In this document: positions 17,587 through 25,733 of the stretch, in pieces | Position numbering within the stretch: the first letter of the stretch is position 1 | Layout of the letters: each line of letters opens with the position of its first letter | Assembly (NCBI GenBank): GCA_020632495.1 | Contig: JACKFL010000005.1 | Location: forward strand, 1,426,001-1,490,000 | DNA: 64,000 bases | Source of the DNA: Candidatus Omnitrophota bacterium | GTDB lineage: Bacteria > Omnitrophota > Gorgyraeia > Zapsychrales > Zapsychraceae | Reading direction: 5' to 3' | Program-made: the position numbers and the translations under genes | Notes under the pieces: generated by a model | What the model saw: the letters and a program-made list of their open reading frames with translations, nothing else | What the model was told of the DNA's origin: nothing | The model's database searches: none

Positions 17587-18006
17587 ATGATTAAGATGGA
17601 TACATCCGCAACACCTACCAAAAAGAAAATACTCATCGTGGATGATGATGAGGCCATGGTGAAGGCTATGACCCGTTTTCTGCGATTGGACGGGCGGTTC
17701 GACATCGATCATGCCTATGACGGAATCCAGGCCGGAGAGAAATTTATCCAGCAACAACCGGATTTAGTTATCCTCGACCTGCGGATGCCGCGTGTCAACG
17801 GCTTTCAGCTCTGCAAAGCCATTAAGAACGATAATTTGGCCAAAGGCGTTAAGGTGTTGATCGTTTCCGGCGTTATCGACTACGAGCATCCCGAGAATAT
17901 TGCCCGGTTGCAGGCGGACGGGGTACTGGCCAAACCTTTCGACAACCAACAACTGAAACGCAAGATCGACGAACTGCTCAAACCGAGCGGTTCCACGGCA
18001 AAATAA
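17587..18006 (+). CDS. Single-domain response regulator
   Basis: 139 aa, one CheY-like receiver and no output domain. It has the acidic pocket in ILIVDDDEAM, the phospho-acceptor Asp in LVILDLRMP, the conserved Ser in VLIVSG and the Lys in LAKPF. The histidine kinase gene begins 56 nt downstream and a LOV protein gene follows it, so this receiver is the likely phosphorylation target of that kinase. ATG 17596 is an alternative start. No clear Shine-Dalgarno. Confidence 0.9.
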   Translation: MIKMDTSATPTKKKILIVDDDEAMVKAMTRFLRLDGRFDIDHAYDGIQAGEKFIQQQPDLVILDLRMPRVNGFQLCKAIKNDNLAKGVKVLIVSGVIDYEHPENIARLQADGVLAKPFDNQQLKRKIDELLKPSGSTAK

Positions 18007-18062
18007 TTCTCCGTACCCGCCGTTTCCCGGCGGGCGATTGAACCCAGGCGATCCAGACGCGC

Positions 18063-20759
18063 ATGGCTTTGCAAGCCGATCACGCTCCCACTTCCGAACC
18101 ATCTCCCAAATCACTCAAATGGTATGAGAGTCTGCATTTCCGTTTTGTCCGGGTGCAGATCGCTCTGCTTATTTTTATTGTCGGTATGACGGTCATCGTG
18201 ATTGTTACCGTGGAGCGGTCGCTGCTGGTGGATCAGGGGCTTGAGCTGTCCGAGCAATTGGGCGGGCGCGTGGTGTCGGAGCTGAACGACCGGTTGAGTA
18301 TGGCCGAGTCGCTGGTCACCACCATGGCGAATCTCGGAGAGGTGCTGGAGCCGGACACCGAGACCTATCGGAGGGTCGTCGAGTACATCCTGAATTATGA
18401 AGGCGAGGAGGCGTTCATCGCGGGGGGCGGTATTTGGCCGGAACCCTACACCTTTTCGGCCAATGCGGAACGCCGGAGTTTTTTTTGGGGGCGGGACGAA
18501 ACAGGTAAGCTCAAATATTACGATGACTACAATGATCCGGCAGGGCCGGGGTATCACAATGAAGAGTGGTATGTTCCGGCCCGGTACTATCCCGCCGGCC
18601 GGATATTCTGGTCCAAATCGTATATGGACCCGTATTCATATCAGCCGATGGTCACGGCGACGGCGCCGATGCGGCGCGACGGAGAATACATCGGTGTGGC
18701 CACGGTCGATATCAAGCTGGAGGGTTTGGCCAAGTTTCTCGAACAAGCTGCCTCCGTCGTCGGCGGTTACATCTTCGCCGTAGACCGGAATAATAAATTG
18801 CTGTCTTTTCCGCGGGAGGATTTGGCCAAGACGTATACGCGGGACACCAAGGGAAATATTGCCGAGGAGTTCCTGGATATTTACGCGCTGGCCAAGAATC
18901 TTCCGGCTTACCGGCCGGTGGCGGCGGAATTGAACAACTTCAATACGCTGATCAATCAGTTGGCCGCGACGCGCCGTGATTACCGGCCGGAACTTGTCAA
19001 GGCGATTGCCGATGGAAGTTATCAGATCGACTCCGCGGAAGCGCAGTTGATCGCCGCGATGCTGACCGATCCATTACGTTCCGGCATTCAGGAGGATCAG
19101 TCGGTTGAGATCAGCCGGATTCCATTGGAGAACGATCCCATCCTCAACACATCCGCCATGGTTTCGCTCTTTCACGTCCCGGGCACATACTGGAAGATTG
19201 CGGTGGTCACACCGATGTCCCGTTTTTACGAAGTGGCCAACCGGGCGACCCGTAAAGTGGCTGGATATATGGTCGTGCTCGAGGTCATCGCGCTGTTGAT
19301 CATGTTTATGATCCTCAAGCGGCTCTTTATCGATCCGATCAAACGCATGTCTAGTGAGATCAAACAATCATCCCAAGAGGATGCGTTATCCGACATGAAG
19401 TTGGACGTTAACCGTACGGATGAACTCGGCGTCTTGGCCAGCGAGTTCAACGCGCGAACTGAGCGTTTGTATAAGGCCATGCGGGAAATCGATCAAATCA
19501 ACCGGGAGCTGGAACAGCGGGTTGCTGACCGTACGGAGGAGTTATCGGAGAGTGAAAGCAAATACCGCCGGCTCATCGAAGGATTTAAGGATGAATATAT
19601 CATCTTTGCCTACGGGCCCGACGGCAAGTTTACGTATGTCAGTCCGTCCGCCCGGGCGATCTTCGGGGTAGCGCCGGAGGAATTGATGGGCAAGTCTTGG
19701 CGGGAAGTGCTCAACATCGATCCCGAATCGCTGCGTGAGGCCGACGAAAACGAGAAGCGTCTGCTGCGCGAGCAGGTCACGGTCGAGTGTACGTTGAAGT
19801 ATTTTGACGCGCTGGGGGTCACGCATTTCCTGGACTGTCAAAGCCGGCCGGTCATCGATGAAAAAGGGAAATTGATCGCGATCGAGGGGATCGGCCATGA
19901 CATCACGAAAATGAAGGCCACTCAAGAAGAGTTGCGCGTGACCCATGAGCAGTTGCTGCAATCTGAGAAAATGGCGTCGATCGGTCAGCTGGCAGCCGGC
20001 GTGGCGCACGAAATTAACAATCCGGTTGGATTTATCGGGAGCAATATTCAAACCCTGGAAGTCTATCTGCAATATATCGCCAAAATCATTGAACATTACA
20101 AAAGGATTAAGGACGCGACGCAAAGAAACGACACAGCCGTATTGAAGGAAGAAGCCGCCGAGCTCGACCGCCTGGAGGCGCAGATCAAGCCGCACACCAT
20201 TATCTCGGAGATTTGGGAAATCATCAGCGAATCACGCGTGGGTATCGACCGGATCAAGAAGATCGTCAATGATCTGCGGACTTTTTCCCGGGGGGATCAG
20301 GACCTTGACGAAGTGGTCTGCCTTGACGAAGTCATCGACAGCGTTTTGGGAATCGTACATAATGAACTGAAGTATCGTATTGAATTAAAGAAAGACTATG
20401 GGCAAGTCCCGCCGATTCTCTGTAATCCGCAGCGATTGGGACAGGTTTTTGTGAATCTGATTCTTAACGCGGTCCAGGCGATCGAAGGGACCGGAACGAT
20501 TACGGTGCGCACCTTCCGGCAGGACGAACATGTGGTGGCCGAGATCGCGGACGACGGTCCCGGTATTCCGGAGGAAAATCTCGGCAAGATTTTCGATGCC
20601 TTTTATACCACCAAGCCGGTAGGGCAGGGGACCGGTCTGGGATTGAGCATCAGTTATGAAATCGTCAAAAAACACGGCGGGGATATCCAGGTGAGTTCCC
20701 AGGTCGGCGAGGGGACAACGTTTCGGATTATTCTGCCCATCCGCCATCCGCAGGAGTAG
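18063..20759 (+). CDS. Sensor histidine kinase (CACHE-HAMP-PAS-HisKA-HATPase)
   Basis: 898 aa. The first membrane helix lies at about residues 31-50, then a long extracytoplasmic sensor of the double-CACHE type (GGGIWPEPYTF, NEEWYVPARYY, VTATAPMRRDGEYIGVATVDI), the second helix at about 398-418, a HAMP linker, a coiled coil, and a PAS domain (about 500-625, FTYVSPSARAIFG). The HisKA helix has the phosphorylated His in GQLAAGVAHEINNPVGF (near 648), with an insert before the second part. The HATPase has NLILNAVQAI, DDGPGI and GTGLGLSI. All catalytic motifs are intact. CACHE domains usually bind small molecules. The LOV gene starts 6 nt after the stop, so the two are in one operon and light input may be combined with ligand sensing. 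Confidence 0.92.
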   Translation: MALQADHAPTSEPSPKSLKWYESLHFRFVRVQIALLIFIVGMTVIVIVTVERSLLVDQGLELSEQLGGRVVSELNDRLSMAESLVTTMANLGEVLEPDTETYRRVVEYILNYEGEEAFIAGGGIWPEPYTFSANAERRSFFWGRDETGKLKYYDDYNDPAGPGYHNEEWYVPARYYPAGRIFWSKSYMDPYSYQPMVTATAPMRRDGEYIGVATVDIKLEGLAKFLEQAASVVGGYIFAVDRNNKLLSFPREDLAKTYTRDTKGNIAEEFLDIYALAKNLPAYRPVAAELNNFNTLINQLAATRRDYRPELVKAIADGSYQIDSAEAQLIAAMLTDPLRSGIQEDQSVEISRIPLENDPILNTSAMVSLFHVPGTYWKIAVVTPMSRFYEVANRATRKVAGYMVVLEVIALLIMFMILKRLFIDPIKRMSSEIKQSSQEDALSDMKLDVNRTDELGVLASEFNARTERLYKAMREIDQINRELEQRVADRTEELSESESKYRRLIEGFKDEYIIFAYGPDGKFTYVSPSARAIFGVAPEELMGKSWREVLNIDPESLREADENEKRLLREQVTVECTLKYFDALGVTHFLDCQSRPVIDEKGKLIAIEGIGHDITKMKATQEELRVTHEQLLQSEKMASIGQLAAGVAHEINNPVGFIGSNIQTLEVYLQYIAKIIEHYKRIKDATQRNDTAVLKEEAAELDRLEAQIKPHTIISEIWEIISESRVGIDRIKKIVNDLRTFSRGDQDLDEVVCLDEVIDSVLGIVHNELKYRIELKKDYGQVPPILCNPQRLGQVFVNLILNAVQAIEGTGTITVRTFRQDEHVVAEIADDGPGIPEENLGKIFDAFYTTKPVGQGTGLGLSISYEIVKKHGGDIQVSSQVGEGTTFRIILPIRHPQE

Positions 20760-20765
20760 GCGCCA

Positions 20766-21278
20766 ATGCTGGATCCGGGCATATTCAGACAAGTCGTCGA
20801 GGCAACGGCCGCCGGGATCATTATCACCGATCCGAAGCAGCAGGATAATCCGATCATTTATGTCAATGAGGGGTTTATCCGCATGACGGGGTACGCGGCC
20901 GAGGACGCCATCGGGAACAATTGCCGCATGATGCAGCGGGATGACCGTCAACAACCGGCTTTGGCACGGATCCGCAATGCCATTAAACACGGGCAGCATT
21001 GCCACGTCACCATTCGCAATTACCGGAAAGACGGCAGCATGTTCTGGAACGAACTGACCGTCTCGCCGATCAGAAACCCTGAGGGAACTATCACGCATTT
21101 TGTCGGCGTCCAGTTTAACGTGACGGACAGCCGGATGGCCGAGGAGTCGCTGCGCAAGGAACAACAAATCCTTGTTTACGCAAATAAGATTCTGTTGGAG
21201 AATCAAAAGACGATCCAAAATCTCGAAAGGGAGGTTAATAAGTGGCGCAAAGAAGCCGGCGAATCGGAAATATATTGA
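20766..21278 (+). CDS. Short LOV-domain protein (blue-light photoreceptor candidate)
   Basis: 170 aa. One PAS domain with the LOV signature: GNNCRMMQ at 50-57 corresponds to the canonical GXNCRFLQ, with Cys53 at the position that forms the flavin adduct. The other flavin contacts are also present: Asn85 in NYRKDG, Asn95 in FWNEL and Gln116 in FVGVQFNVT. A C-terminal helix (about 120-170, EESLRKEQQILVYANKILLENQ) is likely a coiled-coil dimerisation or signalling helix as in short LOV proteins. No effector domain. It is downstream of a histidine kinase by 6 nt, and a photolyase gene is 4.5 kb away. Binding of FMN is inferred from the motif; the Met-Met in place of Phe-Leu is a mild deviation. 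Confidence 0.8.
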   Translation: MLDPGIFRQVVEATAAGIIITDPKQQDNPIIYVNEGFIRMTGYAAEDAIGNNCRMMQRDDRQQPALARIRNAIKHGQHCHVTIRNYRKDGSMFWNELTVSPIRNPEGTITHFVGVQFNVTDSRMAEESLRKEQQILVYANKILLENQKTIQNLEREVNKWRKEAGESEIY

Positions 21279-22216
21279 CGGGTATCCTGGTAGCGCTGGC
21301 TGTCATGGCGCCGGCCGGCGTCCGCGCTCAGGGGCGGCCGGTGTTTTCCACGCATACACTGGTGCATGACGGGATTACGCGGGAGTATCAACTTTTTGTC
21401 CCGGAGCGGATATCGCGTTTTAAACAGGTCCCCCTGATCTTTGTTTTGCACGGCGGCGGAGGCTCCGGGCGCGGTTGGGCGCGCTCACGCGGCGGGGACA
21501 ACTGGATCGAACAGGCCCGCAAAGACGGATTTATCGTGGTGTTTCCTGAGGGATACGAACGGCGGTGGAACGACGGGCGTGAGGAGATTCACCACACGGC
21601 TTTCGGAAAACCGAAATACCGGGCGGATGATGTCGGATTTATAAACCGGTTGATCGATGTGCTGATCGAAGAGTATCCGGTGGACCGTGACCGGATCTTC
21701 GCGACAGGGATCTCCAACGGAGGATTCATGTCGTTCCGCCTGGGGTTGGATTTGTCGGACCGTATCCGGGCGATCGCTCCAGTTACGGCGCAGATCAGCC
21801 GGGCGCTTGAAGATCACGAGCCGCAACGGCCTGTTTCATTGATGTTGATCAACGGGACGGAAGATCCGCTGGTGCCGTACGACGGCGGTCATGTCCGCAT
21901 CGCGCCGCAAGGCCGCAGCCGCGGAGAGATCCTCTCCACCGAGGAGACGGTGGAACGCTTCGCCCGTTGGAACGGTTGCCGCGGCAGTGTCAACCGCAAG
22001 GAACTCCTGGACCTGAGCCCGGATGACGGGACGCGGATCGAGCGTATATCCTATACGGGCTGCCGGAACGGCAACTCGGTGATCCTGCTGAAGGTGATCG
22101 GCGGCGGGCACACTTGGCCGGGCGGAATGCAGTACTTGCCGGAAAAACGCATCGGACGGGTATCACGGGATCTCAATGCCACCCAGGCGATCGCGGATTT
22201 CTTTTTAAGTTTTTGA
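21242..22216 (+). CDS. Secreted esterase of the PHB depolymerase / feruloyl esterase family
   Basis: 324 aa from GTG 21242, overlapping the LOV gene by 37 nt; GGGAGG about 8 nt upstream supports this start. A signal peptide (about 1-30, ends PAGVRAQG) leads into an alpha/beta hydrolase: VLHGGGGSGRGW forms the oxyanion region, Ser of GISNGGFMS is the nucleophile, Asp of NGTEDPLVPYDGG and His of GGGHTWPGG complete the triad. The family (LpqC/poly(3-hydroxybutyrate) depolymerase-like) cleaves polyester or plant-type esters outside the cytoplasm. Translational coupling to the sensor operon is odd and may be incidental. Confidence 0.85.
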   Translation: MAQRSRRIGNILTGILVALAVMAPAGVRAQGRPVFSTHTLVHDGITREYQLFVPERISRFKQVPLIFVLHGGGGSGRGWARSRGGDNWIEQARKDGFIVVFPEGYERRWNDGREEIHHTAFGKPKYRADDVGFINRLIDVLIEEYPVDRDRIFATGISNGGFMSFRLGLDLSDRIRAIAPVTAQISRALEDHEPQRPVSLMLINGTEDPLVPYDGGHVRIAPQGRSRGEILSTEETVERFARWNGCRGSVNRKELLDLSPDDGTRIERISYTGCRNGNSVILLKVIGGGHTWPGGMQYLPEKRIGRVSRDLNATQAIADFFLSF

Positions 22217-22301
22217 TTTTCCTTGGGCTTCCGGCCATCGGCCGCGGGACGGGCACGCTTGGTTTGCGGGGTGACCGTTTCGGCAGATTTTGGGCGGGGC
22301 T

Positions 22302-22330
22302 TTGTTTCCGGGCGGGGCGCGTGCTATAAT
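22302..22330 (+). promoter_or_regulatory. Promoter TTGTTT-17-TATAAT
   Basis: TTGTTT at 22302-22307 and consensus TATAAT at 22325-22330 with a 17-nt spacer, in the intergenic gap before the peptidoglycan-binding protein gene. The leader would be about 53 nt and includes the Shine-Dalgarno GGGAAGGG. Confidence 0.55.
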
Positions 22331-22389
22331 CCAATCGATCACATAATGAGGTCGTTTCAGTTTATAAACCGCTGGGAAGGGATGCACCT

Positions 22390-22887
22390 GTGCGGACGCT
22401 TCTTGTCATGATAATGCTGCTGATCACCTTGGCTGTCCCGTCAGCCGCCGAGGACGAAATGTGGATTGACGAAGATTTGAAAGAGGTCAATCTCGAGTAT
22501 CGCAATCCCCTGATCCGGGACATCAAGATTTTGCTCAAGGGCCGCGGGTTCGAGCCGGGTGCGATTAACGGCGAAGACAACGAAGAATTTCGCAAGGCCA
22601 TTAAGGAATTCGAAAAGACGGCCGGATTCGAAGAAACCGGCGAACCTTCCTTTAACAATTACAAACGTCTGCTGGAAGCCGATGGATTGGGCGTCTTGCA
22701 GGTTACCGATTTCAGAACCATGGACGGCTGTGCCGTCTCCTTCCGGTACAGCACCGAAAGCGGGGTGCTGGTCATTCAGGAAAAATGCAAAACCGACAGC
22801 GGTGTCTCCCCGGTTGAGGATGACGGTGTCGTTGAGGTCCCGGGGATGCAGAATACCTATATCCCCGAGCCGTTTTTCAAAAAGTAG
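22390..22887 (+). CDS. Exported peptidoglycan-binding-domain protein
   Basis: 165 aa from GTG 22390, with GGGAAGGG 8 nt upstream. Signal peptide (about 1-20, ends VPSAAE). Residues about 35-95 fit the three-helix PG_binding_1 fold (IRDIKILLKGRGFEPGAING ... FRKAIKEFEKTAGFEETGEP). The rest contains two Cys (GCAVSF, EKCKT) that could pair. No catalytic domain. A periplasmic, wall-associated role is inferred. Confidence 0.72.
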   Translation: MRTLLVMIMLLITLAVPSAAEDEMWIDEDLKEVNLEYRNPLIRDIKILLKGRGFEPGAINGEDNEEFRKAIKEFEKTAGFEETGEPSFNNYKRLLEADGLGVLQVTDFRTMDGCAVSFRYSTESGVLVIQEKCKTDSGVSPVEDDGVVEVPGMQNTYIPEPFFKK

Positions 22888-22941
22888 GCGCCGTCCCGTA
22901 TGCCGGTCCGGCGGCCTGCCTAAGGATTGCCAGAATGTAAC

Positions 22942-22970
22942 TTGACCGAGTGGTCAAATTATGTTACATT
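22942..22970 (+). promoter_or_regulatory. TetR gene promoter (TTGACC-17-TACATT) with overlapping operator, leaderless
   Basis: TTGACC at 22942-22947 and TACATT at 22965-22970 with a 17-nt spacer, then 6 nt to ATG 22977. The 16-bp palindrome TTGACCGAGTGGTCAA (22942-22957) begins with the -35 itself, so repressor binding would block RNA polymerase. The same palindrome recurs before the SDR gene. Confidence 0.75.
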
Positions 22971-22976
22971 GGCAGC

Positions 22977-23588
22977 ATGATGAAGGACTGCGAGACAAAA
23001 TACCGGATCATGAGCACGGCCCTCGAGTTGATTTGGCGCAGCAGCTACGATGCGGTAGGGGTCGGTGAAATTTGCAAGCAGGCCAAGGTCAACAAAGGCA
23101 GCTTCTACCACTTTTTTCCCTCCAAAGAAGACCTCGCGGTCGCGGCCCTGCAGGAAAACTGGCGCCACATCCAGCCCGTTCTCGATCAGATATTTTCCCC
23201 CCAAAAAGAACCCGTTCAGCGGCTGATGGACTACTGTGATCACAGCTATCAAATGCAGGCGGAAAAGGCCGCCAAGATGGGTTTCGTCTGCGGTTGTCCT
23301 TACACATCGGTGGGAGCGGAACAATGCGGTCAGAGCGACAAAATTCGGGAGACGGCGCAGCAGTTGCTGGACAAGGTCCGGACCTATTTCGTCAGCGCGG
23401 TCCGCGACGCGCAGAATGCCGGGGTTGTAAGCGCCGGCTCGGCGGAGACAAAGGCGCGGGAGTTGTTTACCTTTTACCTGGGGACACTGACCCGGGCACG
23501 CATTTACAATGATCTGACCTGTATCAAACAACTCAGGCAAGACTTCCGCCAATTGCTGGGATTGACCGGAGAAACGGTCCGCCGGTAA
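22977..23588 (+). CDS. TetR/AcrR-family transcriptional repressor
   Basis: 203 aa. The N-terminal HTH (about 8-55) has the family pattern ALELIWRSSYDAVGVGEICKQ followed by VNKGSFYHFFPSKEDL. The C-terminal ligand domain has a cluster of Cys (GFVCGCPY, EQCGQ) often seen in the subfamily near quinone/aldehyde-responsive repressors. ATG 22977 is preferred over the upstream GTG (22950) because its promoter ends 6 nt before it. Two copies of one operator, at its own promoter and before the SDR gene 84 nt downstream of its stop, predict autoregulation and control of the SDR. Confidence 0.9.
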   Translation: MMKDCETKYRIMSTALELIWRSSYDAVGVGEICKQAKVNKGSFYHFFPSKEDLAVAALQENWRHIQPVLDQIFSPQKEPVQRLMDYCDHSYQMQAEKAAKMGFVCGCPYTSVGAEQCGQSDKIRETAQQLLDKVRTYFVSAVRDAQNAGVVSAGSAETKARELFTFYLGTLTRARIYNDLTCIKQLRQDFRQLLGLTGETVRR

Positions 23589-23606
23589 TTTTTTTTGACA
23601 TTAAAG

Positions 23607-23622
23607 TTGACCGATAGGTCAA
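23607..23622. promoter_or_regulatory. TetR operator, second copy (before SDR gene)
   Basis: TTGACCGATAGGTCAA: the arms TTGACC/GGTCAA are identical to those at 22942-22957, and only the 4-nt centre differs (GATA versus GAGT). It lies just downstream of a TTGACA (23595-23600) that may be the -35 of the SDR promoter; no clear -10 could be assigned. Confidence 0.75.
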
Positions 23623-23671
23623 AAAATGGAGGCATCCGTTTTTCGGTGCCTTAACGTGAAAAGGAGCAGTC

Positions 23672-24421
23672 ATGAGCCAAGTGAGCATCAAAGACAGTGT
23701 CATCTTTATTACCGGAGCCAACCGCGGGATCGGCCGGGCATTGGTCGAGGTGGCGGTCGAAGGAGGCGCCGCCAAGGTCTACGCGGCGGCTCGCGACACC
23801 AGCAAGCTCACCGCGCTGGTTAGTCAGGACCCCGCACGGATCATCCCGGTCGAATTGGATGTGACGGACGGGGAACAGATCCGGCGTGCCGTCAGGCAGG
23901 CGGCCGACACGCAGATTCTCATCAACAACGCGGGTGTGGCCGGCTATTCCGGGATTATTTTTCAATTTAACGAGGAAGCTGCCCGCCGGGAACTGGAAGT
24001 CAATTACTTCGGACCGCTCCATCTGGCCCGGGCGTTTTTTCCTGTGCTGAGCGGCAAACCGCAGGCCGCCGTGGCCAATGTCGTCTCGGTGGGAGGGTTG
24101 AGCACCTTTCCGATGGCCGCTACATATTCGGCCTCCAAGGCGGCGGCGCATTCACTGACCCAAGGATTGCGCGCCGAACTACACAGCCGGGGTATCACCG
24201 TCTTCGGAATTTATCCGGGACCGATCGATACGGATATGGCCGACGGAATCGACATGGAAAAAGAGTCCCCGCGTAATGTCGCGGTGCGTGTTTTCCGGGG
24301 ATTCGCCGAAGGGCGGGAAGATATCACCACCGACAAGTTTGCCGACGAATTTGTGGTGAACCTGCAGGCCGACGCCAAGGCGGTGGAGAGAAACAACGCC
24401 CAGTTCGCGCATCAGTCTTAA
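23672..24421 (+). CDS. Short-chain dehydrogenase/reductase (SDR)
   Basis: 249 aa, classical SDR. It has the nucleotide motif TGANRGIG, the NNAG motif (LINNAGVAGYSG), and the catalytic Ser (NVVSVGGLS) and Tyr-Lys (YSASK). The PGPIDTDM loop is also typical. AAAGGAG 7 nt before ATG 23672. It is the apparent target of the divergence-free TetR next door, through a shared operator. Substrate unknown. A decayed piece of another SDR lies at 25530-25640. Confidence 0.92.
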   Translation: MSQVSIKDSVIFITGANRGIGRALVEVAVEGGAAKVYAAARDTSKLTALVSQDPARIIPVELDVTDGEQIRRAVRQAADTQILINNAGVAGYSGIIFQFNEEAARRELEVNYFGPLHLARAFFPVLSGKPQAAVANVVSVGGLSTFPMAATYSASKAAAHSLTQGLRAELHSRGITVFGIYPGPIDTDMADGIDMEKESPRNVAVRVFRGFAEGREDITTDKFADEFVVNLQADAKAVERNNAQFAHQS

Positions 24422-24422
24422 A

Positions 24423-24890
24423 TTATCCTCCGCTGAACATCTGACCGGTAACCTTCAGGTCATCACGAAAGGGGGCGGCCGGGTCGGACCGGCCGAAGGG
24501 AATAAACGTTCCTTCTTCCAGGAGATTGATCAAAAAGGAGTTGTCTGCGGGAGAAGGCTCCACCACTCCGCGTTTGGCGTAGGCGTCGTCGTCCTGTTTC
24601 TTTATGGTGACCACGTCATGCTCGAAGATCATCTGACGGTTGGCGTCAAACGTTTCCGTGGACCGGTCCTGCTGGGTATATTCGATCGGGGCCTTCCGCC
24701 ACCAGAAATTATCACGGGAGTAGTAGCGCGAACCGCGCGGATTAATTTGCAGGTAGCCCACCACCAGCCGGCCCCGACGCAGGCGATAGTGCCGGCATCC
24801 GGGGCGGACGATCGAATCGGTATAGTACGGGTCTTCCGTCATAGCGGTTGGTGTCGCGTAGCGGTTAGTGGTATATGCAGACGACATCAT
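24423..24890 (-). CDS. Hypothetical protein
   Basis: Up to 155 aa; convergent with the SDR gene, the stops almost touching. No signal peptide, membrane segment or recognised domain. It is rich in Tyr, Arg and Asp (RHYRLRRGRLVVGYLQI, MIFEHDVVTIKKQDDDAYAKRG) and could be a small beta-barrel-like protein. Without a clear ribosome binding site, the start is uncertain: ATG at 24890, or ATG at 24842, which removes 16 residues. Confidence 0.5.
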   Translation of the reverse strand: MMSSAYTTNRYATPTAMTEDPYYTDSIVRPGCRHYRLRRGRLVVGYLQINPRGSRYYSRDNFWWRKAPIEYTQQDRSTETFDANRQMIFEHDVVTIKKQDDDAYAKRGVVEPSPADNSFLINLLEEGTFIPFGRSDPAAPFRDDLKVTGQMFSGG

Positions 24891-24980
24891 AGCACGAAAA
24901 ATCCACCCGGCGGCAAATGCCGTACATTTCTACCCCTTACTTTGGGATACATGATATATCCAAGCATGACCAGCGTTGCA

Positions 24981-25022
24981 ATACGGCCGTGCACTGGTAC
25001 GATACCAAAGTGCAGGCCGTAT
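24981..25022. repeat. Large imperfect palindrome (hairpin)
   Basis: The left arm ATACGGCCGTGCACTGGTA (24981-24999) pairs with TACCAAAGTGCAGGCCGTAT (25003-25022) across a 3-nt loop CGA, with small bulges. It has no following T tract, so it is not a simple terminator. It may be an extragenic palindromic repeat or an end of a lost element. Confidence 0.6.
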
Positions 25023-25196
25023 CCCCGCGTCCGGTTGCCGGGAGCAAAGTCCGCGACCGTATCGGCTTAGCTATTTGACAGGTTCAACTTATCAATTGTC
25101 CGAAGGCCACACCGATTCTACTTACCACCAGCTCCTTCCCGCACCTTCAAGTTCATATCAGAACCCTGCCGAATGCCTCGGACAAACAGTGAAACC

Positions 25197-25228
25197 GTGG
25201 CAGGCGCGGCGCTGAATGCGCCTGCCAC
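25197..25228. repeat. Perfect 11-bp-stem hairpin
   Basis: GTGGCAGGCGC (25197-25207) and its exact complement GCGCCTGCCAC (25218-25228) flank a 10-nt loop. No T run follows. Same intergenic region as the other palindrome. Confidence 0.6.
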
Positions 25229-25529
25229 GCTTGAATCGAGAAAACACAGCAAAGCGTGAAGAATATGCACATCCTGAGGATAGCTCTTGAGTCAGCCAAC
25301 ATGACTAATGTCAAGCAACAAGCGGCCCGTCGAGCATTTATGGGGGGCCCGATGAATATTTACAGTCATCATTTTGTTGCGTCTCAGGAAGCCGATAGTC
25401 CGAGTACGATACGCGGGTCGGCGGTCCGTAAAACCGGACGGGCCTGCCGCGAAAATCATGATATTTGTGAGTACGGGGCGTCCGGCGTCCCGTCAGCCAC
25501 CGCTGCCGCGCAGCCAGGTAATGACCTGA

Positions 25530-25640
25530 ACGCGTCCATCGCGGCGGCACAAGAGGCGGTCGAGAGAAGGACGAAAGCGCTGGTTGCGGAATTCTCCCCC
25601 GAAGTCCGTGTCAACGCCATAGCGTCAGCGCGATCGGATG
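25530..25640 (+). pseudogene. Remnant of a short-chain dehydrogenase
   Basis: Translation in one frame gives AAAQEAVERRTKALVAEF followed by SPEVRVNAIASARSDA, which closely follows the C-terminal part of classical SDRs (the helix after the YxxxK motif, then the VRVNAIAPG strand and loop). Upstream residues do not give the Rossmann motif, YxxxK is absent, and the frame runs on as unrelated sequence. It is probably the trace of a second SDR gene near the intact one. Confidence 0.4.
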
Positions 25641-25733
25641 CTCTCTCGACCGTCTCCCACCATGCGACCCATCCCAAACGATACTTGATAAACGAGCGAG
25701 ATTTGCGCTTTGAGCCGCGCTGTGCATAAGGGT

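Larger units (their letters stand above)
24891..25733. other. Long intergenic region with palindromes and decayed sequence
   Basis: About 840 nt without a convincing intact gene, in contrast to the tight packing elsewhere. It holds two large palindromes (24981-25022, 25197-25228) and a remnant that reads like the C-terminal half of an SDR (25530-25640). Short frames here have composition unlike the neighbouring genes. It looks like a site of past insertion and decay. Confidence 0.6.

Noticed and set aside
25256..25729. 157-codon frame as an intact gene
   Set aside because: Only a short inner part resembles an SDR C-terminus; the rest is unlike any protein and there is no ribosome binding site, so it was recorded as a remnant.
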